Shown here: one piece after another, positions 1 to 11,165 of the stretch
Position numbering within the stretch: the first letter of the stretch is position 1
Layout: each line of letters begins with the position of its first letter
Assembly: GCF_035046485.1 (NCBI RefSeq)
Contig: NC_085137.1
Location: forward strand, 134,978,703-135,042,702
Length of the DNA stretch: 64,000 nt
Direction: 5' to 3'
Source of the DNA: Aedes albopictus
Taxonomy: Eukaryota > Arthropoda > Insecta > Diptera > Culicidae
Notes under the pieces: model-generated
What the model saw: only the letters and a program-made list of their open reading frames with translations
Databases searched by the model: none
What the model was told of the DNA's origin: nothing
Translations under genes and position numbers: made by a program

Positions 1-369
1 TATTGTTTGCCTGTTTACAAAGAAAGATGTCAAAGAACCATAGACAATGCAATAAAGGCGAACAATAACAAATCAATAGATATTCATATCGTGTTTTGTG
101 CTTGTTTGTATGATGACGAAAAAAACATCCCTGTAGCGTACTGGCGGCCTCGATAGGGATACTATGAGGATTTTTATAAAAATTCTTGCTAAAATCAATC
201 CTAAAAATCCTGCAAGAATCTTCTTTCTGTAAACATACATCTATCTATGCAGCCATTCCGTGAAAAAAGAATGGACTCGAAAATAAAAATGCACCAATGT
301 TGCTCATATGCGGTAGGAATGATCTTTACCAAAAATAATAAGATCCGTTATTTTTTTGTATCGCCATTA

Positions 370-541
370 AGCCCTCAGTACACGCTTTGTCAAGTGTGCA
401 AATTTTTCCGCACGCATAATCCAATAGACCAATAGTGGTCTCAACATTAACAAAACATCGGAAATGTCAAGCGTATGCTTTGCTGTTGATTGATGCGTGC
501 GGAAAAGTTTGCACACTTGGCAAAGCGTGTACTGAAAGCTT
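370..541. mobile_element. 172-bp MITE with long terminal inverted repeats, TA target site
   Basis: Both ends read inward as CAGTACACGCTTTG...AAGTGTGCAAA, giving inverted repeats of roughly 45 bp around a short unique centre. The dinucleotide TA lies directly outside each end (368-369 and 542-543). The paralogous site in copy B (about 34273) has a single TA and no insert, so the boundaries are directly supported. A TA target suggests Tc1/mariner-type mobilisation. There is no room for a transposase, so the element is non-autonomous. Confidence 0.88.
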
Positions 542-999
542 TAGGATGGCCATTTTAAAAACAGGGTAGTCCGAAAAAACGGCATTCTCGTTTTTTTTTA
601 TTGATATTAGAACCGTCATAATTTTTTAACCAATTTTCAATCTTATGTTATGAATGAAAAGATTATAAGTTCAAGATTTAAGAAAAAATATCACGAAACA
701 AAATAAGTTAATTTTAATATGCAAAAATGGTCAAAATAACAGTTTTTTTTTATGATTTTCACAATGTTGGACCACAACGACTATACTTTTTTATATTTTT
801 AATGACAGTTTTTACATAACATATCAAAAATTAGAAACTTTCTTCAAGTTTTGTGCTCATATACGTACGGAATGACCATGCGTCTCCAACACTTTTGTTT
901 TATGATTGTTTTTATTTAAATATATACAGCCATGGGCTACGGGGTGAACTCTAGCTAGTAAAAAAAATACCAGCGAAATCGCCTGCTACAGAGTGATAG

Positions 1000-1580
1000 T
1001 CATCCAAGAATTGCTTCAGGGATTTTCTTCATAAGTTCCCTCTGAATTCCTCCACAAATTCCTTCTGATTTTCCTAGTGACGTTTCTTCTAAGATTCCTC
1101 CTAGAGTTCATTTTATGCTCCTTCTGAAATTCCTCCAGGAGTGCCATCAGAGATTGACCTGAGAGTTCTTTCTACGATTTCTCCACAGGTTCATTCGAGG
1201 GTTCCCCAGGAGTTCCGCCTGGAACTACCCTAGCAGTTTCTTCTGGTGTTCCTCCAGGAATTAATTCTGGGAATCCACAAGAAGTTTCTTCTTGGATTCG
1301 TCAAGAAGTTGCTTAGGGTTTCCTTTTTTAGACAATTCCTCCAGCAGTTCCTTCTGGTAATGCTTCAAAAGTTTCTTCTGTGATTTTTCAAGGAGTTGTT
1401 TCTGAGATTGTGAGGAGTTTCTTAGAGTCTTTCTTGAATTCCTCCAGAAGATACTTCGAGGATTTCCTCTGGAGTTATTTTTGAATACCTCCTTGAGTTC
1501 CGTCTGGGATTCGTACAAGATTTTCCAAGATTGGCCAGAAGTTGCTTCTGGGATTTATCCAAGAGTTCCATAAGTGGTAC
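1000..1580 (-). repeat. Degenerate 12-bp-unit array (CTCCAGGAATTC orientation)
   Basis: Runs of TTCCTCCAG/GAATTCCTTCTG variants occur at about 12-bp spacing. The array is inside copy A and is matched by 35600-36080 in copy B. Two minus-strand reading frames here (1261-1518 and 1422-1766) are by-products of the 12-bp periodicity. Confidence 0.7.
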
Positions 1581-1879
1581 GTAGTGACTTAAGCGCGGTC
1601 CTGCATAATTTGCGAACGGAATGCCCGTTTTATTCATATTATACAAGCTGTCAACAAGAATGGATGTGAAAACTGGAGAAACTGGAACATGAAACGAAAA
1701 AAAACCCAGTTGGCAAGACAAAGTTTTGATAAAGCCTGAAAATATCCACAAAGGCATTACTGGCAATGTCCCTGCTCCTGCAGCCTAGAGGTAATTCTGG
1801 AGAATTTTCTAGAAATTTCTTGCTTAATTCATAAAAGGAATTCTCGGAAGAATGCCCCTTTCGGAATAATTCTCAATTA

Positions 1880-2477
1880 CAGTATGCGGCAGGAAAAAAT
1901 GCGAAAGTGTTTTTCAACTTCAAACCTCATTTTCGTCCATTTGACGTTAACCAATCTATGTTTCAACGTTCCATGATCTCTAACAGGCCAATTTTCTGAA
2001 AAGTTATTTTAAAAAAATTCCCTTTTTGGTCACAAACCTTTACAAGACGGCGTCTGAAGCTGAAGACAATCAAAATTTTCAAACCACTGAAAAGTACACA
2101 GTTCGCTAAATTTCATATCTGATAAAACAAAACTTTTAATTTTCTCTACAATATCATCATATATATGTGTTTATTTCATCTGGTATGTGAAACTACATGG
2201 CTCTGGACTAGTATGGCTTGGTTTTTCATAGAATTGAAGCTATTTTTTTACTATTATAGCCATTTTGTTTTATGACCATTGGGCGCGCAGTTTTTCGATA
2301 CAATTTTTTTAGGCTTACATTATCACATGTTAAAAATCAAATATGTTTATTTTTATTTTGTAGTGCTAGAATATAGACGTTCACTGATACACTGTCTTAA
2401 AAAAATAGTCATATAAATCCCATATTCAGCGTGTAATAGCGCCTCGAACTTTTCGCATTTTTTCCTGCCGCACCCTG
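1880..2477. mobile_element. 598-bp TIR element, TA-flanked, absent from copy B
   Basis: The left end starts CAGTATGCGGCAGGAAAAAA. The right end, read inward, starts CAGGGTGCGGCAGGAAAAAA, and the similarity continues for about 30 bp. TA flanks both ends (1878-1879 and 2478-2479), while copy B has AATTAGGCGCAAA uninterrupted at about 36403. The CAGT/CAGG termini plus TA suggest a Tc1/mariner or pogo relative. The interior is AT-rich and shows no transposase. Confidence 0.88.
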
Positions 2478-2749
2478 TAGGCGCAATATTTCAGTCATTT
2501 TCTTCTGGATGTACTAGTATAGGGGGAGCAAATACATAATTGGAAACCTTGAATAACCAGCACTGATTTTACCATGACAGTACTGGTTGGCATGGTATTA
2601 TGAACAAAGTAAAATTTATAGTTTTTATTAAAACTCCTCACAATGGCTCAAAAAATCCGGTAACCGAAAGTGACTGTATCTAGAACAAGTCAGCAAGTAC
2701 GACCCCTGCGTTCTTACCAACCTCCGCTAAACTGAATGAACTACTTTTC

Positions 2750-3060
2750 TCACACTTATCCATAATGAATACGAGCACGAACACGTGTTGTACACAACTT
2801 CCTCCAAACGATCATGCATTCCCACACATTTCACCGGACTGGTTGGCGCAGCAGCGCATTCAACCGAATTGATCTGGTGCAGCTACGAATCGAGTCGGTC
2901 GAGTGACACAAGAATAACAGCTCCACCGAACGAACATATGGGACAAGTTCCGTTTGTAATCGTCTGTCTACGCTGTTCGCTGCACGCCATGGCTCGCTAT
3001 TTCAAGGGAACTTCGGACTGAAATTGCACCAGTCACCGTCGCTCCTCTGTTTTTCCAATC
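2750..3060. other. Duplicated CpG-containing segment with open frames, function unknown
   Basis: This is paralogous to about 36680-36985. In copy A the plus frame 2785-3021 (78 aa) is open, and in copy B the equivalent frame is open for 108 aa (36710-37036) with few amino-acid changes. On the minus strand copy B is open for 101 aa (36652-36957), but copy A has a stop at the position corresponding to a leucine. I recognise no domain. It could be a decayed exon, a UTR or a regulatory block; the shared openness may simply reflect low stop density. Confidence 0.3.
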
Positions 3061-3219
3061 CGTCACCGACCTCACGCCCACCGTGTGATAGGTACCTTGC
3101 TTTCAGAAGTTCATATATCCATGAGCCCACATAACCATTTTCCCACCTAACTTTTGAAAAGGACGTATGAAAATTTATAATATTTGTCTTCAAAAATTTA
3201 TAGCTTAAAAATGACACGT

Positions 3220-4085
3220 CGGATTGAATGATGTCTTCGAAGATGTTAAAAGGATATCTGAAGGGCTTTCAGAAAAAAAATACACTAAGAGTAATATGCA
3301 TCGCGTATTTGTGGTTGAGGTCACATAATTACAATTTTCCAAAAATCTTACCCTTAGTTTTTAATTTTTTTTTCTGTGGAAAGTTGAATTTCAGTCTCAA
3401 AATTTGAAAAGCAACTCAGGATGGTCAAAAGCTTCTAACTATTTTTTCTCGAATTTTTATTTTTAATCAATTTTTAAAACAAGTAATAGAAAAACAATCA
3501 AAAATAGATTCTATGTACAGGTTTCAATGAAACAACTATGCATATTTTCTCTTTCATCCAAGCGTACTTAAGTTACAGCAAATAAAAAAAATGTGAAACG
3601 TTATTTGAGATTTTTTGACTGTTTTATAGTATTTATCAAAAAAGAATTAATTATTTCTCAGATATGTGAATTTTCACACCGTTTCGAATAAAATTTAACC
3701 AAGGTTTATTTTTTTTCTTTTTTTTTTAATTGACCAATTTATCCTTTGGTTGCATAAAAAATATATTTCCATGCTTAATGACTTGCAGTCAAAAGAGCCC
3801 AAAAACCACATATTTTGCCCTTTAAATTGAGGTATGGCTCAAAATGGTGACGTGCTGGAGCAAATCTGAGCCCAGATTCGGATTCAGCGGCCCAAAATCT
3901 GTCAGAGACACATAAGTTTGCTCTTGAGACAGACCAAAAGTTATTTTTTGTTACGCTGTGTTATATGACATCTAATATAGATCCGCGATGAATATTACTC
4001 ACAGAGTATTTTTTTTTTTTTTTTTCTAAAAATCCATCAGATATTCCTAAACATCTTCAAAGATATCATTTCAATTGGACCGTTT
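3220..4085. mobile_element. Fold-back / long-TIR element
   Basis: The left arm (about 3220-3345, including AATGATGTCTTCGAAGATGT and GAGTAATATGCATCGCG) is matched in reverse complement by about 3950-4085 (ATCTTTGAAGATGTTTAGGA and GAGTAATATTCATCGCGG read inward). The arms diverge by perhaps a quarter, so the element is old. The spacer holds AT-rich sequence and no coding signal. Exact termini and target duplication are not clear. Confidence 0.65.
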
Positions 4086-4299
4086 AAAAAGTTGTATTTT
4101 TTTTAATTTTTTTAAGAAGAGCATTAGTTTTTTTCCGTACGCCCATTTTATTAGGTGAAGAATATTGAATAATCTGAACATAATGTTCAGATAGAAGCTT
4201 ATACATGAGATAATTTTCATTCGAAATACAAAAAGTCGTCGTATCAGAATTGTGCCCTAGAAGTGAAACTTAAAACACACCCCGATTTCACATCCTACA

Positions 4300-4879
4300 C
4301 TAACAGATATTATCTTAGGTCGTAAAACAGACTTCATCCACTTGTAGCCGTTATGCGGTTTTTCAACTTCAACCAATGAACTTCGGATCTGAAACCGACG
4401 CTTACAGGACTGTCTGCGTGCGTAAAAGCGAATAAATTTAATTCAATTTATACGGACTTCCATGGCGATATCGTTGTCCACCAGTGTCCCGCCTCCCTTG
4501 CAAAAATAATAACCAGTAGGAGCGGGTGGCTCAAAGAGATTCAACTTTGACTTGTTTTCTTCAAGACTGGCTGACTGCGATTAGAATCCAGACCGGATCA
4601 GACAGTCAGAGCTACCAAGCAAACCCCACTCCCGCAAGCAAAAAGCGAAGAATTCAATTTATGCTTTGGTCCATCTTGCTTGAAGTATCAGTATTTAAGA
4701 CGGGAAGAGATTTTTGCGACAATAGCATACAAATAGAGAATTAAAATTGATGGTAATTACACTCCCAATAATTTTGTAAGATTGTTACAGAAGTAAGGAT
4801 AAGTATTCTTATATGTACCCATCAAAGTTCAACAATTTTATTAGATGCTGTGACATTCATGCGCACAACAGAAGCACAA
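4300..4879. other. No recognisable gene
   Basis: This is unique AT-rich sequence. A 72-aa open frame (4526-4744) has no start context, domain or periodicity to support it. I see nothing else. Confidence 0.5.
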
Positions 4880-5062
4880 AATTGCGAAAAGAAATTCACG
4901 TGCTCTGGTGGGAATCGAACCTACGACCCCCAATTTGCTAGACAGCGGCTTTTTTCCTCCAAGCTACGACGCTACTCGAGCATCTCTGTCCCCTGAAGGC
5001 ACAGCGAATTGGTAGTCGTGGGTTCAATTCCCACCCGAGCACGTGGATTTCTTTTCGCAATT
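4880..5062. mobile_element. tRNA-like fold-back element, copy 1
   Basis: The first 48 bp (4880-4927) and last 48 bp (5015-5062) form a near-perfect inverted repeat running from AATTGCGAAAAGAAAT through CACGTGCTC to a tRNA T-arm/B-box-like segment (GGGTTCAATTCCCACC on plus, the same on minus on the left). Two outward-facing Pol III B-box-like motifs therefore cap an 87-bp core. A diverged paralog sits at 20047-20215, and the T-arm is shared with 37994-38431. No cloverleaf with a paired acceptor stem can be drawn, so it is not a tRNA gene. Confidence 0.75.
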
Positions 5063-5110
5063 CAAATCTCAATTTGTTCATCAAACACGTGCTCTTGTTG
5101 AATGCATGAA

Positions 5111-5373
5111 TGTGGAGTCTCCAGTTAGCGTAGTGGGTAAGGCTTTGGATCGCCAATCCATAGACGGCCGGTTCAATTTCCGTTCTGGTCGGGAAAATTT
5201 TCTCGACTCCCTGGGCATAGTGTATCATTGCCTCACAATATACAAATTCATGCAATGGCAGGCAAAGAAAACCCTTCAATTAATAACTGTGGAAATGCTC
5301 TAAGACCATTAAGTTGAAGAGAGGCTGGCCAAGTTCCAATACGAATGTCGAGCCATAGAGAAGAAGAAGAAAA
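5111..5373 (+). mobile_element. tRNA-derived SINE, subfamily B, plus strand
   Basis: An A-box-like TAGCGTAGTGGGTAAGG (about 5126) and a B-box-like GGTTCAATTTC (about 5170) start the element. A body shared with 7072-7344 follows, including CTCCCTGGGCATAG, CAATATACAAATTCATGCA and AATAACTGTGGAAATGCTC. The 3' end is AGAAGAAGAAG. The motifs GGGCATAG, AATAACTGTGGAA and GCTCAT/AGA are also present in the Feilai-type SINEs, so this looks like a sister subfamily with a different tRNA head. Confidence 0.85.
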
Positions 5374-6990
5374 TGAATGTCAAAGCAAGCAAACGTTGTA
5401 ATTTCCACATGGTTTGATTACCTAGCCTAAGAAAAAATCGAGGATCAATTCAAAAATTTTAGTAAGCCAAAGAAGCAGAAACAATTAAATAATTTTTAAT
5501 ATTTCATTGAAATTTAAATTACAATATTATTAGTGTTTAGAGGACATTCAAAAGCTTTTCAGTAATTTCAAATGAAATTAAAAATCTATGACACAACATT
5601 TGAGTTTAATTAAGAAAACAGAGTTTTCCCCTAACCATTCTGTGGCTAAATCGCAGTATGTATTTTAAAATGTATCACTAATAATTCAGAGTTATTAAGA
5701 AAACAAATATGTTTTTGTTTCATTAAAAAAATACTGATTTACTCGGTATTTTATAGTCGTTTAGAATAAACTGCTCCATCGAAACAGTTCAGCACAGCTT
5801 CTGATGCGGTCAGAAACTAAAACCCGCAACGCAGCAGTCAAAGCGTGTAGATTGTAAGCTTGTTCGTTGTTGTTGTGGTGTTTCTAATATTGCGGTGGCA
5901 CTTGGTCGTCGCGTCGTAATGGGGTGGTCGGAAATGATCCGAACATTCATCTGGGATTAAGATCAGGACTTTGCCTGTGTGCCTGTATAGCGAAGCGAGT
6001 GCACTTGCTGGATCAGATCAAAGCCAGTGATTCCAGCAGGGCTCCGCTTGCGATGCCAGTAATTTGATTAGCCGCGGCGAGACTTTTTGCGGTTTTTTGC
6101 TGCTTTATTGTTCAGTGCCCGTGCGTTTCACACTGAGTCATGGTGTGAAATTGGCATACTTAGGGAGATTGTTTTCTTTGGGTGATTTCGTAAATTATAA
6201 CCCAAGTAACATTTATAGTAAATAGACGAGATTCTTAGAACCATCATAAAGACAAAACAAAAGGTATAAGGTTTTACGACGGCTCTTAAAACCTATACAA
6301 GACTGATTGGTCATCAAAATCATACTTGGAAACTTTAAGCGACCCTGAATTGATGTAACTAAGTAATGGATTACTGACCAAGGATCCATTAAGGTTTACT
6401 ATGGTTTTAAAACAGATTCGAATTTCAAAAAGGGCCTTCAAAACCTCAATAAAACCAAAATCAATACTTCTACCCATGTACTTCTACCTTTGTGTAAATG
6501 GTTTAGATCTTTCTAGAAATTGCACTGCCATAAACGCGTCACAGAGAACGTGCTTTTCGCCAAATGGCCAATCCTCATCATGAGCGAGCACCGAAGTACG
6601 AGATGAAATCAAGATTGCAATCGCAAATGGGATTCGATTCCAGCCGGCAGCCAGAGTATCGAAAATAAATCAATTTTATTTTTACTTTTGCTTGTTTTCC
6701 TCTGGCTAGGTTGCACCACTCGGTTAGGAGTCACAGAATTCCAATAGTGACACTGAAACAAAAATCAGAGTCATTTCCGAAAGAAAAGTTATGCAACCTT
6801 TGAAACGAAAAGTTTCGGTGAGTTCATATTAACTAGTTCATTCCAAATATGTCTCAATAAGCTTCCCAAATTGGACTTCGAATTTGAAGTTGTTCTACAC
6901 ATAAATTCTACATGATTATCAAAATTATTCCGGTTTCAACAATCGCTTTCAAGCAAATCTAATATAGAATTATAAAGCTACGAATAATTC
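5374..6990. other. Unique AT-rich DNA; no gene recognised
   Basis: 5860-6170 is GC-richer with several CpGs and could be regulatory, but no splice-framed exon or domain is visible. The short frames at 6286-6477 (minus) and 6401-6583 (plus) overlap and have no support. Confidence 0.45.
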
Positions 6991-6997
6991 TTTATCC

Positions 6998-7040
6998 CTG
7001 ATGAAGATCCAAATTGGGATCGAAACGTTGGATCCAAGAT
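6998..7040 (+). other. Conserved stem motif GATCC...GGATCGAAACGT
   Basis: CTGATGA (6998-7004) is followed by GATCC, a short loop, GGATC and GAAACGTTGG. The core AGATCC-N5-GGGATCGAAACGT recurs at about 53882-53907. Here the CTGATGA / stem / GAAA order is that of a hammerhead ribozyme core, but the second copy lacks CTGATGA and I cannot draw stems I and III. It is more likely a conserved retroelement-end motif; only the repeat of the sequence is certain. Confidence 0.4.
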
Positions 7041-7071
7041 TATAAATTCGTAGGTCAACTCATTAGAACTG

Positions 7072-7344
7072 CACCTCTTCTTTTTCTTTATGGCTCTACG
7101 TTCCCACTGGAACTTGGCTGGCTTCTCTTCAACTTAGTGTTCTTTGGAGCACTTCCACAGTTATTAATTGAAGGGCTTTCTTTGCCTGCCATTGCATGAA
7201 TTTGTATATTGTGAGGCAAGTACAATGATACGCTATGCCCAGGGAGTCGAAAATTTTTCCCGACTGGAACGGGAATCGAACCCGTCGTCTCCGGATTGGA
7301 GATCGAAAGCCTTATCTACTAGGCTAACAGGAGATCAATTAGAC
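7072..7344 (-). mobile_element. tRNA-derived SINE, subfamily B, minus strand, with target duplication
   Basis: Read on the minus strand this matches 5111-5373: the A box TTAGCCTAGTAGATAAGG, the B box GGGTTCGATTCCC, then the shared body and a tail rich in AAGAAAAAGAAGAG. The flanks CATTAGAACTG (7061-7071) and CATTAGGACTG (7345-7355) are an 11-bp target-site duplication with one mismatch, so the borders are well defined. The B box is intact here, unlike in the plus-strand copy. Confidence 0.9.
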
Positions 7345-7355
7345 CATTAGGACTG

Positions 7356-8659
7356 TAATCCAGATTAAAATTATTCAAAAAATTATAAAGCGCCATAGAG
7401 TTCAAAGTATGAGTTTTTAATTACTATTTAGAGAATGAATTTCACCTTCAAATGTCACGCTGATTCCCAGTAAATTCCATTGAAAACTTCTTTCAGTGTA
7501 CGCTGACAGCGAAAGAGTGCGAAATGTATAGAAAATGTCGCCACTGATCGTCGATGTAGTCGACGACGGCGTCGTCGTCGGAATCGCCTGCCAAAAAGAC
7601 GAGACGTGTTGGCACTAAGAACGACGAAGGACACCATTTCTACAGAATGTTTCCTCGCTGCGTCGTTACTGCTGATGCTGGCTTCTGGCGTCACCGACGT
7701 CATCGATGAAAAATCGAATGTCAACCCGATCGAGAATCGCACTCCATCAGCGCGTCTCAAACAAGGGCAGCTCCCCAGTACTCACTGTAGTGGTTTACGT
7801 GCTGTGGTTTGAGTTTGAGTTTGATAGGGAATGCATTGCACATAGTAGTACAGCTAGATGTATACGCTCGGTTGGATTGCCATTTAATCGAATAAGGTTG
7901 TGTGTCGTTGATGATGACGTTATTTGACGGGGCTTGTTTACGGTTTGCTTGCGGAGACGGTCCATTCCCGGTGGTTGAAATATATCGTCAGAAAAAATAA
8001 TGGATTTTCAATCCACTTGGACCGCTGCTGGCAGACGACTCTAAGGTAAAAAATTAACAAGGTTGATGACTGAAATTATTTTTTCTCTTTAAGTGTCAGA
8101 TCGGATCACGATGAAATCAAAATGTCTGTCAGCAAGGCTGAATACCAGTTGGACGGTTATGAAAATGGACAACAAAAATTTTGAAATTCTATGTGAACTC
8201 GTAATTTCAGAGCGAAACTGTATGAGGAGAGTAGAAAGGCAATTAATCTACCCCAGAAAGATAAGGTTAAAACAGGAGACTGTAATAGTTGAAGAGCAAG
8301 TCCGAAACGATATGCGAAGATTTTATACAACGGTCAATGGTTTGCGATAGAGGACTGCGCCGGTGCGCAATGTTAGACTACGCACAAGCAATGATGGTAA
8401 ATCTTCTTTTTCAAGTTAGTAATGGAGTTTTTGTGTTCGTTTGTTTTTCCGTGCACCCACTGGAAATCTTTATCTAGTAGTCATTCGCCAACATTCCTTA
8501 AATTCCATTTTACCGGAATACTGCACTTTTACAAAAAATAGGCGTTTACACGTGACGTAAACCATTAACGACCACAGATTCCAAGACTGAAAGGCAAAAT
8601 TGACTGAATTTTTGATCCCTCGTGTAAGCTCGTGTTGGTTGCACAAAATGTCAACGAAC
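7356..8659. other. Unique, partly GC-rich DNA; unassigned
   Basis: 7480-7990 has clustered CpG and a palindromic GTCGACGACGGCGTCGTCG stretch. A polypyrimidine/AG (about 7486-7496) resembles a splice acceptor, and downstream frames include a stretch that looks like a hydrophobic leader (about 7640-7690), but that frame has only a GTG start and reaches a stop soon after. I make no gene call. Confidence 0.35.
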
Positions 8660-8830
8660 CTGTCTCACCTGTCTAGCTACTTTATCGGCGCTGCAGTCTT
8701 GGGGAATCAAAACGACTGTTTTAGATTTGTCAAATCTAAAACAGTCGTTTTGATTCCCCAAGACTGCAGCGCCGATAAAGTAGCTAGATTACACATATCA
8801 GTCGAACTCTCATAAGTACTGTCTCACCTG
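8660..8830. mobile_element. 147-bp insertion bounded by a 12-bp direct repeat
   Basis: CTGTCTCACCTG at 8660-8671 and 8819-8830 brackets 8672-8818, which consists of the palindrome followed by 30 bp. The left repeat abuts the palindrome exactly, as expected for a target-site duplication. No transposon termini are recognisable. A templated or snap-back repair insertion, or an assembly artefact, are alternatives. Confidence 0.6.
8672..8788. repeat. Perfect 117-bp palindrome (58-bp arms, 1-nt centre)
   Basis: Arm 8672-8729 (starting TCTAGCTACTTTATCGGCGC) is the exact reverse complement of 8731-8788; I checked every base pair and found no mismatch. The symmetry stops abruptly at both ends. A 12-bp direct repeat CTGTCTCACCTG flanks the palindrome plus a 30-bp tail (8660-8671 and 8819-8830). 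Confidence 0.97.
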
Positions 8831-9169
8831 ATTCGCAGAAACAGGTTCATATTTATCACCTACTTTTTAACTCGGTGAAAAGTATCGTGCATGCTTCTCA
8901 ATCAGCAGATCAGTGTACTAGTCTATGGTTTACCACAATAGAAGACGTAAATTTGTGTCAAACGGGCCGCTCCCTTTATGTGCTTACAAGTGAAATTTAC
9001 AAGAGTTTTTCTAGTATTCCAATTTTTCAATTATTTTCAAATGTTCCGTGCATCCTTCTGGAAGGCCATCCTAATATTATCTGTTTCTCGTTATTTGTTA
9101 AACGGTACACTTCGGTGGTCGAAATTTTAAACTATCTGCGTGAAAATTGTCAAATTTGCATTTGTAATT

Positions 9170-9520
9170 TTCATGGGAGTTTCAGAAAGATTTCAAAGTG
9201 TTCCAAAATATCTGAGAGTTTACAGGGACTTTTAGGGGGAATTCAGAAGGGTTTGCAGTCGTTTCAGGAATTTCTTATAGATTTCTTTCGGGAAATTCAG
9301 GAGGTATTAGGGGGCTTTCAAGGCAGTTCAAGAAATTTTCAGAAAAGTTTCCAGACGTTCCAGAGGGTTTCATGGTGTTTAAAGTAGTAGAAATCAAGTT
9401 TCCGGTAATTTTCTGAAGTTTTAGGGAGTTTCTGAAGGGTTTTTAGGAGGCTTTAGGGACTTCGAAAGGCGTTCTGAAGAGATTTCATAGGAGTTTCAAT
9501 ACATTTCAGAAGTCTATTTC
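9170..9520. repeat. Dispersed G-rich TTTCAGGGG repeat
   Basis: Irregular repeats of TTTCAGGGGG/GTTTCAAGG type occur at roughly 10-20 bp spacing. The same family reappears at 16830-17404 and 18611-18690. The 170-aa frame 8875-9387 runs through it and is not credible as a gene. Confidence 0.65.
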
Positions 9521-9940
9521 TCACTCACGCCAGTATTTGTAAAGTCTGGCTTTTGGAATCAAAATCCGATAATTAACGCCAAAGGTGGCTCACAATTTTA
9601 ATCTCCATTAAAAATAGTTAAAAGTAAAAGTTTCAATAAAATAAACATTATTTCACGAAAAAAGGAGTCTATGGAACAGTTCCAAAACAAAATCTTCGGT
9701 GGGGCTCCTTATCATCTGATATTTTTTCAAGCCCTATTTTAGCACAACTTTTATACCATCGCTGTATTCTGATCAGTATAGACACAATGCATCCAGTGAA
9801 AGCAATGCATGAGAGGATAGCTACTTTAAAAGAGTAAAATAATGACTGTCGGATGACATCATGGCTAACTAGAGATATCTAGGTGCATCAAAAAGGCTCT
9901 CTATTTTTCTCTTACTTTCACACTCTCGCTCCTTGTACTC
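9521..9940. other. AT-rich spacer, nothing recognised
   Basis: No repeat family, inverted repeat or coding signal was identified. Confidence 0.5.
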
Positions 9941-11165
9941 ACGCTAAAGGAAGATTCCCTGTAGAAATTGCGAGAGAAATCGCTGATAAACACAAAAGAA
10001 AACCTTGAAGGAATCCCAGAAGAAATCCCGCACAGAAAGAATTCACGGAAGGAATCCCGGCTAGAGGCTCTCGTCAGAAATCCCTGAAAGAATAATTGAA
10101 GAAATCCCAAGAAGAGTTGTTGGACAAATCTCTTGAGGAATGCCAATAAAACAGGAGGCATCTTCAAAAAGACCCTAGCTGGAATCATGGCACGAATACC
10201 TAAAAGAATCCCACCAAGATTTCCTGAAGTAATATGTGAAAGAATAGCAGGTGTAATCCTTGAAGAAATCATAATAGAAACTTCTAAAGGAAAGCTTAAC
10301 AAAATCCCCTAAGGTATCTTTGCCGCTCTAATCGGCAAATCCTTTCAAGATTTTCTCAAACATATCCGGTAAAAATCTCTGAAGGAATACCGGGAGGATA
10401 CCCTAAAAGGATTCTGGAAGAATATCTAGAAGAATTATGAGAGAAAGCTCGGCTGGAAGCTCAGTAGGAATGCTTGAAAGTATCGCAGATGAAATTCCGG
10501 GAGTAATCATTGAAGAAATCCCGAGAAAAATCTCCCAAAAATACCGGGAAGATCTTTCAAGGAATGCCAGCAAGAATCCCGATATGTATACCTAACAGAA
10601 TTCCTCTAAGATTCTCTGAATATAGAACGGCAGAAATCGAAATAATACGAGGAGCAATCTGTGAAGTGATCTTTACAAGATTATCTCAAGCAATCCGGGC
10701 AGAATTCCTTGATGTTTTTCCTGACAGAATTCCGTAGAGAATGCCAGATGAAATTCTTAGAGGAATCACAACAGAAATCCCGACTGGAAGCTGAGCAGGA
10801 ATCTTCCAAGGTCTTTGAAGGAATCCCATTAGGAATTCCGGCACGTAGATCTAAAAGAATTTCTTCAGGACTACCTGAATAAATCTCGGAAGAAATCTAT
10901 CTCTTTTCGGGAGGAATCCCTAAAGAAATCACAGCAGGAATCTTCAAATGAATCCTTTACGAATTACCGGAAGGAATCTCTGAAGGAATTCCAGCAGAAA
11001 TTCCCGAAGAAATGTCGACTAAAATACCCAAGAGAATCTTCAACGTTTTTCTAAAGCAATCTTTGCAGAAATCTCTGAAGGAGTCTCAGGAACTCCGGAA
11101 GGAACATCTGGACGAATCCTGAAACGAGTCTCGAGAGGAATACCTAAAGAGATCCTACAGGTATC
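9940..11165 (+). repeat. Degenerate 12-bp-unit array (GAATCCCTGAAG orientation)
   Basis: GAATCCC/GAAATCC cores recur at mostly 12-bp or near-12-bp spacing with heavy drift. Frames 9901-10302 (minus) and 10510-10737 (plus) are consequences of the period. Confidence 0.7.

Larger units (their letters stand above)
153..3113 (+). repeat. Segmental duplication, copy A
   Basis: This segment recurs in the same orientation at 34065-37028. Matching blocks run from ATAGGGATACTATGAGG at the left edge to GCTTTCAGAAGTTCA at the right edge; sequence outside those points is unrelated. Many single-base differences and small indels separate the copies, so the duplication is not very recent. Copy A carries two insertions missing from copy B (370-541 and 1880-2477). 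The block holds a 12-mer array (about 1000-1580) and a conserved CpG-containing segment (about 2750-3060), so it is composite and not a single classic transposon. Confidence 0.93.

Noticed and set aside
7606..7812. Secreted-peptide gene with a hydrophobic leader
   Set aside because: The frame opens only at GTG, the ATG inside is mid-helix, and no splice structure or conserved mature peptide is evident.
8875..9387. 170-aa plus-strand frame
   Set aside because: The second half is translated G-rich TTTCAGGGG repeat and the first half has no recognisable domain.
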